64,000 nt of DNA from Tamarix chinensis (lineage: Eukaryota > Streptophyta > Magnoliopsida > Caryophyllales > Tamaricaceae): assembly GCA_030549775.1 (NCBI GenBank), contig CM060177.1, forward strand, positions 70,291,638 to 70,355,637, written 5' to 3'. The notes under the pieces were generated by a model. That model saw only the letters and a program-made list of their open reading frames with translations, did no database searches and had not been told where the DNA came from. Shown here piece by piece: positions 1 to 13,059 of the stretch (position 1 is the stretch's first letter; each line of letters starts with the position of its first letter). The position numbers and the translations under genes are program-made.

Positions 1-514
1 GTTTATGATTAATATAATATTTGGTCAAGAGAATAAATGGAAACAATTTAAGTGATAATCCAAAGGAATGAATTATGAAAATTGTGTTAGGGGTCACATT
101 AGTTCCCATAGCTGGTGGTTTTTAGTCCACCTATGAGAATTATGTTATAGGTCACCATAAAGGTCATAGCTGGTGGTTATATATAGTCAACCTAGAGTAG
201 TCTCGGGATGTCTTCTAAGGTAAGGTTGTGCAATGGATGTCTTCCATATGATTTTATATTTATTACATAGATAGTGCGATAAAGAGGCTCCTCTCTCTAT
301 TCTATATATGACTTATGAGCCTTATGAAGGGTATACTTAAAGGTTAGGTTATCCTAAATGGTTATGATGGCTATATCTACAGATCTATAGGTTATAGTGT
401 TTACTATGGCCTTATAGCATGGTACTTACCATGCTAATTAACATTATAGTTGATATCAATGCCATTTATATAAATTTATTGTGGTTATATAACTCTGATT
501 CTTTGAAGCATGCT
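1..514. other. Unassigned AT-rich DNA with a degenerate tandem repeat
   Basis: No coding sequence is recognisable. Two degenerate units of about 60-66 bp lie at 72-196, each containing a tcatagctggtggtt-like core followed by agtc(c/a)ac. They look loosely like the minisatellites in the giant LTR family, but no element terminus is visible, so the stretch is probably an eroded repeat running in from outside the window. The last five bases (atgct, 510-514) are the left target duplication of LTR A. Confidence 0.5.
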
Positions 515-1359
515 TGCAACATCTCTTCAATTTGCTACTAAAAACCTTTTATTTTTAAGAGTTACAAGAAGAAGCTAAGATAGTAAATTTTGGGGTGCTA
601 CTGCCACACTTAGTACTTGACTGATTTTCTCTATTGTTTTGATACCAAGTGCTAAGGCTAAAACATTACTTTACATAAATTTCAATAATATAATTAAAAA
701 TCAAAGTAGAACAATATTTAAGAAGGTTAACTCATCTTTCAAATAATAACTACTAACTGTTCTTACAAAAAAAATGTCAGTGGAAGCAAAATATAAAAGA
801 TTACAATAGAAAAATACACAAAACTCCCAGTTCAAATAATCAAACAAAATCTCAGATAACCCTACGCTCTGAACGTGATAAATAACCTTAAAATGAGCAT
901 GCAATCTAAATTACAAAGGCTATTGCCCATTGAATACATAGGGTCCTACGAAATGAACCCGTTAGTACAATAGTACTGAGTAACCCATTATACAAGACTA
1001 ATATGTAAGGCCCGTATGCAACACATCAAATGCATCACATCAATCACATGAACATTGAATTTTGCATATATTAACTAAAATGCAATAATCATTCATATAG
1101 TCACATGCATCAAGATCATAAGCTATAAATAGTCATAAAAGAAACTTACTATTGGAACATCCATGTGATGCTCTTTGTATTGTAATTAGGAAACCATTTC
1201 ATTCTCAACAGAAGGTGCAAATCACATAATCAACGCATAACTTCTCAACAACACCATAACAAGACTTCCATACACATAAATAGATTATATTGGTTAGTTA
1301 ATTATTATTTAGACTCATGATATTAGTATAATAATTAGTCAACTCATGAATTTTATATC

Positions 1360-1860
1360 CAAGTAGGTTTAGGGACCCCACCATTCTCACTATTGGAATG
1401 GTAAAAAAGGTAGAAGCTCAAGGCAGCACACTTCTAGCCACTATTCTTATTGGTTGAGTAATCAACAAGGTACAACACTAGGAAAGAATGCACCTTGCCA
1501 ATATTCTCACCCATGGACAAGTAAATAAGGAACAATTAGTCCCGACCTACGTGGTGTTCTACTGTAAGAATTAGTGTCTTCCCAAAAGTTATTATCTTTT
1601 ATGTGTTTTACTAATTGAGTTCAAGAACCCACTATTCTCATTAGTGGATCAATAAATAAGGTACAATCCTAGGACAACACACTTCTAGACACTATTTTTA
1701 TCGGTGAACTGGTAAATAAGGTACAATTCCAAGGAATTACACTTCTAGTCACTATTCTCACTTGTGGACCAATTAATAAGGTACAACCCAAGGATAAAAC
1801 ATTCCTGACCACTATTCTCACTAGTGGATTGGTAAATAAGGTACAAGCGGTCCCGACTTA
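1360..1860 (+). repeat. Minisatellite in LTR A (family core repeat)
   Basis: About seven or eight degenerate units of roughly 60-65 bp repeat a core of the form 'ccactattctcactagtggat-ggtaaataaggtacaa'. The same kind of unit (CCACTATTAT, a short spacer, GGTGGA) stands in the equivalent place in LTRs B, C, D, E and F. Each core can pair with itself (CCAC..GTGG). Confidence 0.75.
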
Positions 1861-2699
1861 AGTTATCTTCCACTTTAAGTGATTAGCATCTTATATGTGT
1901 TTTATTTATTCTAGATATAACACAAAAACATGCACAACTATGCATTTCTCTTACCCTACTACCACCTCTGGACAACCCCATTCCCTTAAAAACCCTAATT
2001 TTAAAATTTTAGGTGCAACCTTACCCCCTAATGTTTCTTTGAGTCCCTAATTTATCTAAAAAAACTAAACCTGACGTTATGAACCCTCTTATCATGATTC
2101 AAAGCCTATTTCCCCCATTTCTCATATATGATAATAATTAGCCTCTAGGGTTTCTCCTTACAACCCTAGTTTTTCCTAGTTAGCCAAGCCCCTTCTTTGC
2201 TACTTGTTTAGCTCTAATTTTCCATAAAAGGCATATATTATTATGATTATCCACCCCCTAAATTTTTGTAGACCAAATCCCCCATTTTGTACATATGATA
2301 ATAACTTCCCAAATTAGACTGCTCTTGAGACCTTAACTCCTTATTGTGGTTATAATTGCTCCCATTTATCCCAAATTGCTATTTGACTTGGTCAAAAGTC
2401 CCCCAAACATTTTGGGTAACATCATTATCTAGGTTTAGAGCCCAACTCCCCCGTTTCTTACATGTGATAATAGCATACCCTAGGGTTTCATGCTTTAACT
2501 TAATAAAACCCTAATTCCACCTTTTTGGTAACCTCTCATCTCTTAACACTCCAAGGAATTCCCTAAATGGGTAAGGATACCCAACCATGTAATCATTAAC
2601 CCCCATATCCACTCTTAGCAACCAACCTTTTCTCTTCTCACCCATGATCATAACTCTAGTTGGGTTTGACTCGCCCCATACATGTTCATTAGAATAATC

Positions 2700-3440
2700 T
2701 CCCTATTACATGAAAAAGTACCACAATGCCCCTATTCCATGTAATAATGTGTTGCTAATACCACAAAACCCTATTTTTATACTTAGCACCAATTATTGCT
2801 TATCATGTATATTTATTAGGCTAACCACCATTGCACCTTCAAAATTACTAAAATACCCTTAAGCCATATAATATTCATATTTATACCCAAACATGTGTTA
2901 CTAATACCATAAAGCCCTAATTTTATATGTATCACCAATTATTACTTATCATGTATATTTGTTAGGATAACCACCATTACACCTTTAAAATTATCAAAAT
3001 GCCCCTAGGCCATATAATATCAACATTCATACCCAAACATGTGTTATTAATACCATAAGCCCCTATTTTCATACTTAGAACCAATTATTACTTACCATGC
3101 ATATTTGTTAAGATAACCACCATTACACCTTCAAAATTACCAAAATGTCCCTAGGCCATATAATATCAACATTCATACCTAAACATGTGTTATTAATACC
3201 ACAAACTCTATTTTCATATTTAGCACCAAATATTACTTATCATGCATATTTATTAGGATAACCACTATTGCACATTCAAATTTACCAAAATTCCCCTAGG
3301 CCATATAATATCAATATTCATACCCAACATGTGTTACTAATTCCACAAACCCCTACTCTCATTTTCAACCCCACATAACACTTAGCCTACACATTTATTG
3401 GAATGATCACCATGATACATTAAAAAAAATACCAAAATAT
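2700..3440 (+). repeat. Tandem array of about 146-bp units in LTR A
   Basis: A unit containing acatgtgtta(c/t)taatacca, 'accaattattacttatcatg', 'aggataaccaccatt' and 'ccctaggccatataatat' recurs head to tail. The acatgtg anchor falls at 2891, 3037, 3183 and 3327, with a degenerate earlier copy near 2746. That gives a period of 144-146 bp and about four and a half copies. I see no equally regular array in the other family members. Confidence 0.85.
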
Positions 3441-3889
3441 CCCTAAACCCTAAAAAATTGATACTCATGCTAAATATTGTGCTCATGATACACCAAAATC
3501 CTATCTCCATTACTAGCAATATTTATAACAGAATTAGCATCTCAGTTAGGGTTAAATATCATGATGTGTTTAAATGACCAAATTTCTCCTAAAGATCATG
3601 GTGGTAATATTTTTACTACAAGTGTCCATACATAATTAACCTAAGATTTTATATATACATAACATACATCATCCCTTCCCAACATTAGACCCTTTCTCAA
3701 TCACTCTTTTACTTACATACCTTAAAATAATATCACAAATACAATATTAATATTAGATAAATAAAATAATAATTTTTATTAAAATATTTATTAAATATAA
3801 AATTACCAAACTACCCTTATACCTTAAATATTATCCAAATATATAAAAATTACAATGCATAACTCATGCTACATGTGTAGCGTGAGCCA

Positions 3890-5290
3890 TGGACAAATAG
3901 GAAAAATGAAGGGGGGAGAAGGTGGCTTGGATAAGGGTTGTGGTTGATGGTGGGATGTGTGGGTTTTGGTTGTTAGGTATAGGAGGTGAGGGAGGAGATG
4001 GCTAATGGTTGGGGGTGTGGTGTAGGTCGCTCGAAGGTGGTGGTATTGCCTGTAAAGAGAATGGCACAAATAAGGGAAAGAATAGGAAGAAAAGGAAAAA
4101 AAGAGGAAGATAAGGGGTAAGGGTAGGTGGTGCTAGGGTGGATGCTGGTGATGGTTTAAGAGTGGAGGACAAAGTGGTGGCAGCTGGTAGTAGGCAGATA
4201 GAAGGAGCTGTGGTGGTGGAGGAAAGAAAGGGGAAGAGGTGATTAAAGAAAGGTGGTGGCTATAGGGTGGGGGTGTCAAAGAGGAGAGAAGGAGAGTAGG
4301 CAGAGCTATAAGGGAGGCTGGGGCATAGGATGCTCAAGGTTGTGTAGGGAGATGCAAGGTGGAGGCACTAGAGGTGCCTGTGGTGGAGAAGAGGGGCTAT
4401 TCAGGAAGACTGAATGGTGGCAGGGGGAATCAATAGGAAATACCGTAGGGGAGAAAGAAGGAGAGGTAGGGAGGTAGAGGAGGAGTAGGAAGGAGGGAAG
4501 GAATGAGAAAGGGTGGAGGCTAGGTTAGGGGTGGAAGCTCCAAAGGTGGTTGTAGATTAGGTAATGGAGAAAAATATGGGCGGGGATAAGCAGGAAGAAA
4601 GGAAAAGATAAGGTTGGGGGAGAGGGCAAGCCACAAGAGAAAAGAGAGGAAAGGAAGAAGAGAAGATTAGGAGGAGGAGGAGGAGGGGGTTCGACATGCA
4701 GGGTAGGTGGTGGTGTAGGGAGTGGATGGTTGAGGTAGGGCAGGTGTGGTAGGGGACAAAAATAGTAGGAAAGGGGCATATGGGGAAGGGAGATTAGGGG
4801 ACTACAATGCTAGAAAAGGAAAAGAATTGGATGGTATTAAAGTGGTGGTGCAGGGTATCTAGTCTGGAATAGGGGTAGTGTTGCAGGCATGCATTATGCA
4901 GATTGCATGCAAGAGAGGAGGAGGTATATGCAAAAGGTAAACCTTGGGGTGTGTTTGAAAGAGCATGGGTGGGGAAGGAGAGGGGAAGGAGAGGGTACGG
5001 CTTGGGCCATGTGGGGAAAAGAAGAAATGAGAGGGAAGGCTAGGCTACGTAGGAGAGAAGAAGAGAAGAAGAGGAGGAGTTGAGCTGGCCTGAGCGAAAA
5101 GAAAAGGAAAAAACAGGAGGAGAAGGCCTGCCTAGCTTGAGGGAAAAAGAAAAGCGAAAAAATGGGGTGGTTTGGTCTAGCCCAAGGGAAAAAGAAGGAA
5201 TAAGAGAAAAAGAAAAGGGAAATGAAAGAAAAGGAAGAAAAGGGAGAAAAGGGGGGAAGAAGAAAAGAAAGGAAAATGGATTTAGGGCTT
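3890..5290 (+). repeat. Purine-rich low-complexity tract of LTR A
   Basis: The + strand is dominated by G and A (runs such as ggaggaggag and gaaaaggaa). It gives open frames on both strands that are rich in Gly/Lys/Arg/Glu or in Pro/Ser/Phe, none resembling a protein family. Every member of the family has an equivalent tract. Just before it, 3863-3886 is an imperfect 24-bp palindrome centred on acatgt. Confidence 0.7.
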
Positions 5291-5587
5291 GGATTAGAAA
5301 TTATATTAAAATTGGGATATTGGAAAAATATTATATTAATTTATCCTAAAATTAGATTATTAATTTATGAAAATAATTTTAGTAAAATTATGGGTTTAGG
5401 TTTTATTTAAATAAGAAGAGTAAGATCAGATGATAAAAATAATTATATTAATTTATTAAATAATTTTTATCTATTTTTGTAAGTCAAAGTTTGACAAAGA
5501 TAATTAAATCAATAATTGAAGATTAAATTTTCCTATTTAAAAGGTTAAACATCCAATTTTTAGGTTTTAAGAATTTAGGGTGTTACA

Positions 5588-6549
5588 ATGCCCTAGTCTT
5601 TGGGTGTTAATTTTTATGTCAAAGGTATAGGGTGGCATAGGATTTGTTAATCTTTTGTGGTGGAAAAGAGATGCAATGAGTAAGCTCATATGGAACTTAT
5701 CTTGAAAGGAAGACTTGTAGTGGGTTAAATGAATCCATACTGACTTCAACAAGGATGAAAGCATGTGGCAAGTTTGAATCAAGCCTTCAACCTCTTGGTT
5801 CTTCAAGAAGTTGCTAGCTCTTTGAGAAATAATTAGCATGGCCTTATAACCATCTCAATTAACCAAGATTACTTATCATAAGCATGGCTCCATCAATTTT
5901 GCTTATGACATAATTAGACCCCATAAATGCAAGGTTCCATGGTACCCAATGGTATGTTCTAAATTTACACTCAAAAGACACTATTTTTTTTCTCTTTTTT
6001 TTACTGGATGTTAGTAATGGAGAGACTTCAAATGAAGAATATACTACTTTCCTATGGTTTGCAGCCATTTGTTCTTTATAATAATAAGATTGAAACTCAT
6101 GCCTATTTATTCTTTAACTACCCTTTCTCTAAATGCATTTGGCTTTAGTTGCTACACATGCAAGGATGCATACAATACTTGACTCAATAACTTCAAATGC
6201 TTCACTAGGAAACAAAGGGAGGAAGAGTCCCTAAGATTAGAAAGTATGTAACTGGTGCATTGATCATTTACACCTTCTACCATTTACGAAGAGAAAGAAG
6301 TAAAAGACTTTTGAAATCAAGGAATGAATATACCTTGAGAGAAATATTATATCTAATTTGGCAAGGAAGATGCCAAAATTCCATCATAGTAAATCTTATA
6401 CTAAGCTTATGGAGTGTATAGTGAAGTTAGTCTAGTATCCATTTTTCATGTATTAGGCTTATTATTTAGTTGATTTTTGATAATTTGAGATGTAATCCAA
6501 ATTCATATTTGGAATTAATAATATTTCACACTACTTACTAAAAAAAATT
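5588..6549 (+). pseudogene. LINE (non-LTR retrotransposon) 3' end, decayed
   Basis: Reading the + strand with many stops and frameshifts gives pieces typical of the C-terminal part of plant LINE reverse transcriptases. One is a GGIGFVNL..W.R.A..KLIWNL block just after 5620. Another is 'WVKWIH' followed later by 'KVPWYP' and 'KFTLKRH', the layout of the zf-RVT region. A short stretch near 6420 reads like the end of the frame. A 3' UTR-like segment with ttggaattaataata follows, then an A-rich tail (about 6540-6547). Only the end of the element is present, and LTR A abuts its left side. Family membership is inferred from motif order and was not confirmed by alignment. Confidence 0.7.
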
Positions 6550-6830
6550 GAATCAAGACAAAAGAAAAGTTTATCATATATACATGCACATTAAGTTTAT
6601 ATATGAACCATGTATAGATCATGAAAATTAAACTTGCTTATATCAAAATGAAGTTAAATATAATATAATATAATATAAATTGAATAAAAGGTAACAGGTT
6701 GAGATCAACATGAAATTTAATACATGGAATCTTGAGGATCCAAACAAAAACTCTTATTGAGCTGACTAGGAACTTGACCCTCTTAACCCGCCCTAAACAA
6801 AGCACAAGAAACTACACATGATTGAAATTG

Positions 6831-6926
6831 TGTGATATTAGTATGATGAGGGTACTAAGTAAGACCTAACTATTACACATAAGCAAGCTTCATACAAACA
6901 TATTATCACATCATACTAATATCACA
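6831..6926. repeat. 18-bp perfect inverted repeat
   Basis: TGTGATATTAGTATGATG at 6831-6848 is exactly the reverse complement of 6909-6926, leaving a 60-bp loop. It could be a cruciform, the remains of a small inverted-repeat transposon, or chance in AT-rich DNA, although 18 exact matches so close together argues against pure chance. Confidence 0.8.
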
Positions 6927-8129
6927 ACTTCACAAGGACATAGTATAATAACATAGGATTACAAGCTAACATCTAGATATATAATACATGTAAAAAATGA
7001 AATAAAAGCCCTAAGGCATCTCTAGAAATTCAATTCCAATTATTACTCTTTCACATATCATGGCCATATAAGTTTGATGTATTATCTTTCAACCCATGGT
7101 CGTGTTTTTAAGTGTTTACATCACACATATATCAATATTTATATATGGAAATCCCATCATACCATTTTTGGACACAAGATAAGGGGAAAAATTAAAAACA
7201 TATGCCAATATTTATTTATGGACATATCATCCCATCATAACCATCATAAAATAATTAGTATCAATTATCAATGTTCACATATGGGAATCCTAATGTGGAA
7301 TATAATTGGGGAATTATTCTTTCACAGTGCATGATCTTTTGCTTTGATCATTGGTGTAGAATTGATTCTTGTTGAGTAGAATTGATGCTTGTTGTTGTAT
7401 TGGAAATCGAGTACAGATGTAGTCTTCAACAAATTTCTTGATTTTGAGATTGATCTTCACAAAAATCAACTCAATTCTAAAGAGAAATCACAAAGTTTTC
7501 TCTAGAAAGTAATACTTGCCCTCTCAAGATAACCTCACTTGAAGATAAAGGAAGAATTTTTAAGTTTTTAGATTTCATTTCACTTCATGTTATCAATGTA
7601 CAAGCCCACATCACACACACATACATATATGTAGGCAATAGTATACCCTTTACTAACCAAGCCTAACAAAACTAGCTTTAACTAGTTAGATCAACCTAAT
7701 TAATAAAAGACTTAAACTAATTCACTACACATTTAAATTATACATATAATTATTTACAAATAAAGTTTACAAGATATTATAAAGTATACATACAATATCA
7801 AAGCTGTAAAAAATTCTAATCATGTAGTACATGCAGAAATCATGAAATCAAGCTTCAGCCCTTGTAACCTTATCCTTTATGCAACTTTTTAACCCTTTCC
7901 TTCTCATTATCATGTATACTAGGTGTATTTGGTAAATTCTTCTTCTTACAAAAATATATAATACTTTCAAGAATAACTTAATAAAATATTAGTAGAATTA
8001 GGGCTATCATGAGCATATTGAAAATTTTCAAGAATAATTGGTACTGTATCTAAGTATGCTAACTCTTGGCCTCTGATAGTAGAAGAGTGAGATGGAGATG
8101 CTCTTACATCACATCCTATCCTACCAAAA

Positions 8130-8340
8130 ATGTAAAAAATCCATAATGCATAATCATAAACATAGTCATCTAGGTGAGGAATCAAATACACATAGCCATC
8201 TTGACATGGAATCTCACACACGTGGTCATCACTGCTAGAAATTTCAATACATTTCCATCACAACTAGGATTCTCATAAACATGGCCATCTAGGCTAGGAA
8301 TCTCCACACATCAACATCTAGGCTAGGAATAAATGAATAT
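8130..8340. repeat. Degenerate minisatellite, about 35-50 bp units
   Basis: A motif of the form 'acatggccatctaggctaggaatctcacaca' is repeated with variation: tagtcatctaggtgaggaat, tagccatcttgacatggaat, tggtcatcactgctagaaat, tggccatctaggctaggaat, tctaggctaggaat. It lies in non-coding DNA. Confidence 0.65.
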
Positions 8341-11300
8341 GAGATCATTTTCATTGCTAAAAATCTATGCTAAAGGGTTGATATAAAGATAACCTGTCTA
8401 TCCTTTAACAATTATCAAATGACATGGCAGCTTGGACATGGAATGCTCGCCATTAGTAGTTCTTACTATAATGGATTCCTCAAAGATAACCTAATTCTCA
8501 AATATCCAACCCCCTAATAGGGACTAAGGGAATCCTATAGAGTAGATAAAGTACAAACTATTAATATATCTACTAACAACCCCTACTAATTTACAAAAAT
8601 AGAAAAAAATATTCTAGAGGACTTTTGTTGGTTTTAAGAATAATATGTAACCTCTTATGTTTTTAAAAGGATTACCATCACCACTATAGGATTTAAGGAA
8701 TTATAGTAACCCCTATCAATTTTAAATGATTATCGTAACCTCTCACATCACAAAGAAAATCATTTACACACATAAGGTGGCCTAAAAAAATGTTCACACG
8801 TTGATCAAATACATGAGAACCACTAATCAAAGGACCATAAGATCTGTAAAAAATATTTAGGAAAAAAACCCCATAATTAATGGCCTAAGGCCCCAATATA
8901 TACTTTTATGAAAGTAAAAGTGGTGTACCTCTTACCAAGTAAGAGTCCCAAAAAATAAACTAAAAGTCAAACTTAGGTCAACATGACCCTAAAGTCTAAC
9001 CTATGACATTATTCATCTATTTATCCATTCAATGACCAAAATATGCTTTAAAAAACACTTGATCCACATGTTTAGATAACCCCAAACAAGGGGGAATATT
9101 ACCAAAAACCCACTTTCTACCTTTATGACCAAAATTAGCATAAAAATGTAGATATATGTAACTTAACCAAGTAAAAAAATGGTCCTACATAAAATTTGGA
9201 AAAGTGAATTATTCACAAAATCAAAAGTTATGGGCAAGGGAAAATGTTGTTTTATATCAAGAAGTTTTAAAACAAGGACTGGAACTTATTTCATTTTTAA
9301 GATTTTCTATTTAGTAAGATTTGCTACTTACGTTGAGTGTTTATTAAAAAGGTCAAAGTCAGTGAATGAATGTTGAGCATTGACCCCCAATTATGGTACA
9401 AATGTCATTTTGGGCCAATGGTTTACTTTAGTAAAAATAATTATCATAAACATGATTCATTATAAATTAAACAATTTAAATTTTCAACTAAACTTAAAAT
9501 TTGTTACATATGATTTTTATCTAAGACAATATATATCAGAGTTTAGTTAGAAATTACAAGGATTATCTAATTATGAAGAAACCATAAAATTAGAAAGAAC
9601 ACTTAAAGATGCTCAAGAACATCTAAACTTAATAATACTTTAATCATAAATTAAACTATCAAAATATGATTGAATCAAGACATGATAAACATCAAATTTC
9701 ATCTATAACTCAAGATCTACAACATGTTATCATTATATTTATCAAATCTACAAAATCCTCCAAATTTTGATGTATACCCTAAACCTACCAAACATATCAA
9801 AAATTCATACATTAACAAATTAATCATGCTTATATGTTGTAATAAGATATTACATTTAATATAAGCTCTAAATTAGAAAAAGAAAGTAAGGATAAATGGT
9901 AAAACAATCCCCGACTTAAGCCTCTTGAAGCTTAGAAAAACCAAGAAAAAGATTACAGAAATAAGCTTGTAAATTCAGAATAAAAAATATATATAATTAA
10001 AGAGGAGAGAAATATAAAATTATCTTCAAGTTTTAGAATAAAAAGAAAGCTAACCAATGGTGGAAAAATAGAATACTAGGCCACAAATTTGGTAAATAAA
10101 ATATAGGGGGGTGGGTAAAAAGATGAGAGAAGAAGAGAAGAAAAGGAAGGAAAAGTGGAGGAAGAAAAATGGCAATGTTTGTTGCAGTTAATGGTGGCAC
10201 AAGGTGGTGGACATTGAGGGGAAGTTTGTACCATTCAAGGGACGAAGAAGAGAGAGTTTGATGATGAGGATGGTAAAGTTTGAATAGAGCAGAAAGAATA
10301 AATGGAAGAGGATTAATATTGAAGACTTAATCATTAATACATTGTAAGGGTAAAATGGGAATTCTACAAAAATGAGTGGACAAGGGCATTTTATGGTGTG
10401 AAGGATTTTAATCCCTTTATCAAGATTTAATAAATTAGATTCAAAGGTTCAGAAGAGAACCACATGTGTGAAGGAGAAAATAAATAAGAACAATTAGTAA
10501 GCATGATATTGTCATAAGAAGGCAAATCAAACTAGTTAAAACCACAAAATTCTTATGCTAAATGAGTCATTCTTATCCACACTAATAAATAATTAAAGAT
10601 TGGGATATATTGTCATAAGATTACCTAAATAATAAAACTAAAATAAAAGTCTCATTTGATGACTTATTATGTCTAAAGCTATGTAAATAAATCTAATAAT
10701 TAGAAAAATAATATTATATCATTTTTAAATAATTTAGGCTCAATTATACTAAAATATAGTGATATTAAAAATTTCTAAATTTTTGATGGCTAAAATAGTC
10801 ATTTCGGTGCTTAAAATACTAAGATAAGGCTAACGAGTCATAAATACACTTTTTTCTAAGAGATTTCCAATTATAATTGTGAAACAATATAATATACTTG
10901 GAGAGAGCCAAGGATTACAAAAATTATTGAATTATAATGATCCAAAGGATTTTGATAGCTAAAAGGATTTTTGAGAAAGAATTAAGAAACATAAATGAAA
11001 TACTTCCAAAAGGAAATTAAGTATTCTGATTTGATAAAGGATGTAACAAATTCATCAAAATATTAGAATTTTTTTTAAATAAAAAAGATCTAGAAAATTC
11101 CAATATTTTTGAGAAATAAGGAATTGCATTAATGATTAGAGGTTTTGAGAAGACATAAAGTAAGAAAATGGTGAAAATATAATTTTAGATAAAATAGAAA
11201 AAAGTTGTAATCATTATGTAAATTATCCTACCTCAATTATAATTTCTTAATATTTTACATAGGATCATAGATTATTTACTGACTTTTAGATCATGTTATC

Positions 11301-11524
11301 TAATTATGAGATCTAAATTAGACTGTCAAGAAAAGTAGGTATTGGGTTGGTATTAGGTTAGATTCATAAGGGTTACATCATACCTAAGGTAAGCATGATT
11401 GTGTTGAGTACATTTTTATTGGATGGTGTTGTGTTTCATGTAATTTTCATGTTAGAAAATTGGTAGGGTTATCTTGAACATTTTAAGGAGATATTTTATA
11501 ATGAAAAATTAGGTCCCTAATTTA

Positions 11525-11556
11525 ATATATATATATATATATACACACACACATAC
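11525..11556. repeat. (TA)n(CA)n microsatellite
   Basis: A short run of alternating TA passes directly into CA repeats. It sits in otherwise featureless AT-rich DNA. Confidence 0.85.
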
Positions 11557-12233
11557 AATGAAAAGTTTTTAAACTTTATTCTATAACATGATTATAGCAT
11601 AATTTTTTCATTTGAAAAACAACTTTAGATTTTCTTGCATTTAGATACATTCAAATTATGCCCCATGGTGTATCTTATTAGTTTAAATTAGTTTTCTTCT
11701 ATGTACAAAAATATCCTAGAATCAGGTTTTGATACCACAATAGATCTCCTGTAATATGTTAAAAATATGCCCTCAAAGTATATATTTAGTACCATTATGA
11801 AATGTTGAAGCTTAATGGCTAGGTCACAAAACTTATATGTTTAATTTGTTAATCATGAAGCAAATTACCATACCCACAACTTACATTCCTTTTCTATTTT
11901 GTCTAAGGTAAATTTAGTTTCAAATACACCTATTCCTATACATCTCTTTGATGTACTTTTTTGTTAATGTTATATATGAATGCTATCTCCCTTAAAAAAC
12001 GCATTCTAATGCAAACTTATATTTATGCAATCCTTCTAAAATTAAGTTACATTATACATAATTATGTATTACCCTATGTACGAGATCGCCCTCAAGGGTG
12101 GAACTATGCCTTTATAAGGGTGTCATGGGACACAATGACATTAGCTCTAATATATACTACTTTGTTAAAAATGCATTACAAAATCTTGACATGACGTAGT
12201 ATTGAACCCACTAGGCATTACACATAAAGATGA

Positions 12234-13057
12234 AGTTGGGGCCTTTGAGATCTATATTATATCATAAAATCTATTTTTAAACCAATTTTATTTTTTATCA
12301 TTTTTATTAATGACCTAATTTTGATAAGGATAAATATTATTCAAAATTTTGATGTAGAAAGGTGATTAAATGTGAAAAATATTAAAACTTGAATACCATA
12401 AATAGGAGAAATAAACATAAAAAATTTCTATCATTATTCTCTTAATCATAGGCTTGCTCAATTTGAATATCTCAAGTCGTTCACCATTGGCTTATACTAA
12501 GTTTTTGACACAAGATTTCTAGGATGCCAATCTTCATTCTAAATGGTGGAGATTTGATTTCAAACTCTCTAGATTAGGTTTGTGTTAGTATTGTAATGGG
12601 AATTCTTATTTAGGTTAATTTTATATTAGTTTTGATTTTGATTTTATTTAGTGGTTTATTGTGCTTAATTTTTATAAAAACTGATAAGGTTGTTTTTAAC
12701 ATCTTATTGTTGATTAGTGTAAAAGGTATTGATGATTTTGGCTTGTATATATAAATTTTATGTGTTTATTGTAGCTATGTTTTAGGGTTTACAAACTCTT
12801 CTCTTCAGGTGTTACAATTGTTGTCTAGTTGTGTTATTTTGGATTGATGAGTATAATATTCAGTTAGAACTTGAATATTAGACTTTTGTATCTTATATTT
12901 ATTAATATGAAAATTTTCTAAGAAAATCAGAGTGTCCCATGTTTTTTTTTCCTTTCATATTAGAATGGTTTTTCCACATAAATCATCTATCATTAATTTA
13001 TTTTTATTTCTATTTTATGGTTAGTATTATTGATACATTCTCCCTTTTTTCCCATCA
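12234..13057 (+). repeat. Copia 5' LTR
   Basis: It aligns by eye over its whole length with 14917-15715. Shared blocks include 'atgacctaa', 'ttctaggat(g/a)ccaatctt', 'acaattgttgtctagttg' and 'catcttgttatt'-like stretches. Its first bases are mutated from TG, and its end is taken at cccatca. Confidence 0.7.
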
Positions 13058-13059
13058 AA

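Larger units (their letters stand above)
515..5587 (+). mobile_element. Giant solo LTR, copy A (5.07 kb)
   Basis: The element starts with a decayed form of the family head (TGCAACATCTC, then a tract ending ctactaaaaa) and ends GGGTGTTACA. It is flanked by atgct (510-514) and atgcc (5588-5592), a 5-bp target duplication with one mismatch. The head includes the family signature 'actgccacacttagtac ... aagtgctaaggctaaaa' at about 597-667. No coding sequence and no second internal terminus are present. From left to right it holds a minisatellite (about 1360-1860), a 146-bp tandem array (about 2700-3440), a purine-rich tract (3890-5290) and an AT-rich tail. The flanking direct repeats and TG..CA-type ends point to LTR-retrotransposon integration, and the missing internal region points to a solo LTR. 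An alternative is a non-coding large retrotransposon derivative. Confidence 0.8.
6550..12228. other. Unresolved AT-rich repetitive DNA, no gene seen
   Basis: About 5.7 kb with no convincing coding sequence. Visible structures are an 18-bp perfect inverted repeat (6831-6848 / 6909-6926), degenerate minisatellites (about 7030-7320 and 8130-8340), a purine-rich tract (about 10090-10330) and a TA/CA microsatellite near 11525-11555. The order of minisatellite, then purine tract, then AT-rich tail resembles the giant LTR family, so part of it may be a very old member. I could not find matching termini or a target duplication. The part at 7340-7620 (TATA-like and polyadenylation-like signals, repeated gtagaattgat) looks like an eroded LTR on the minus strand. 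Confidence 0.5.

Noticed and set aside
8130..8340. Possible CRISPR-like direct repeats
   Set aside because: The units are degenerate and adjoin without unique, equal-length spacers. This is a plant minisatellite.
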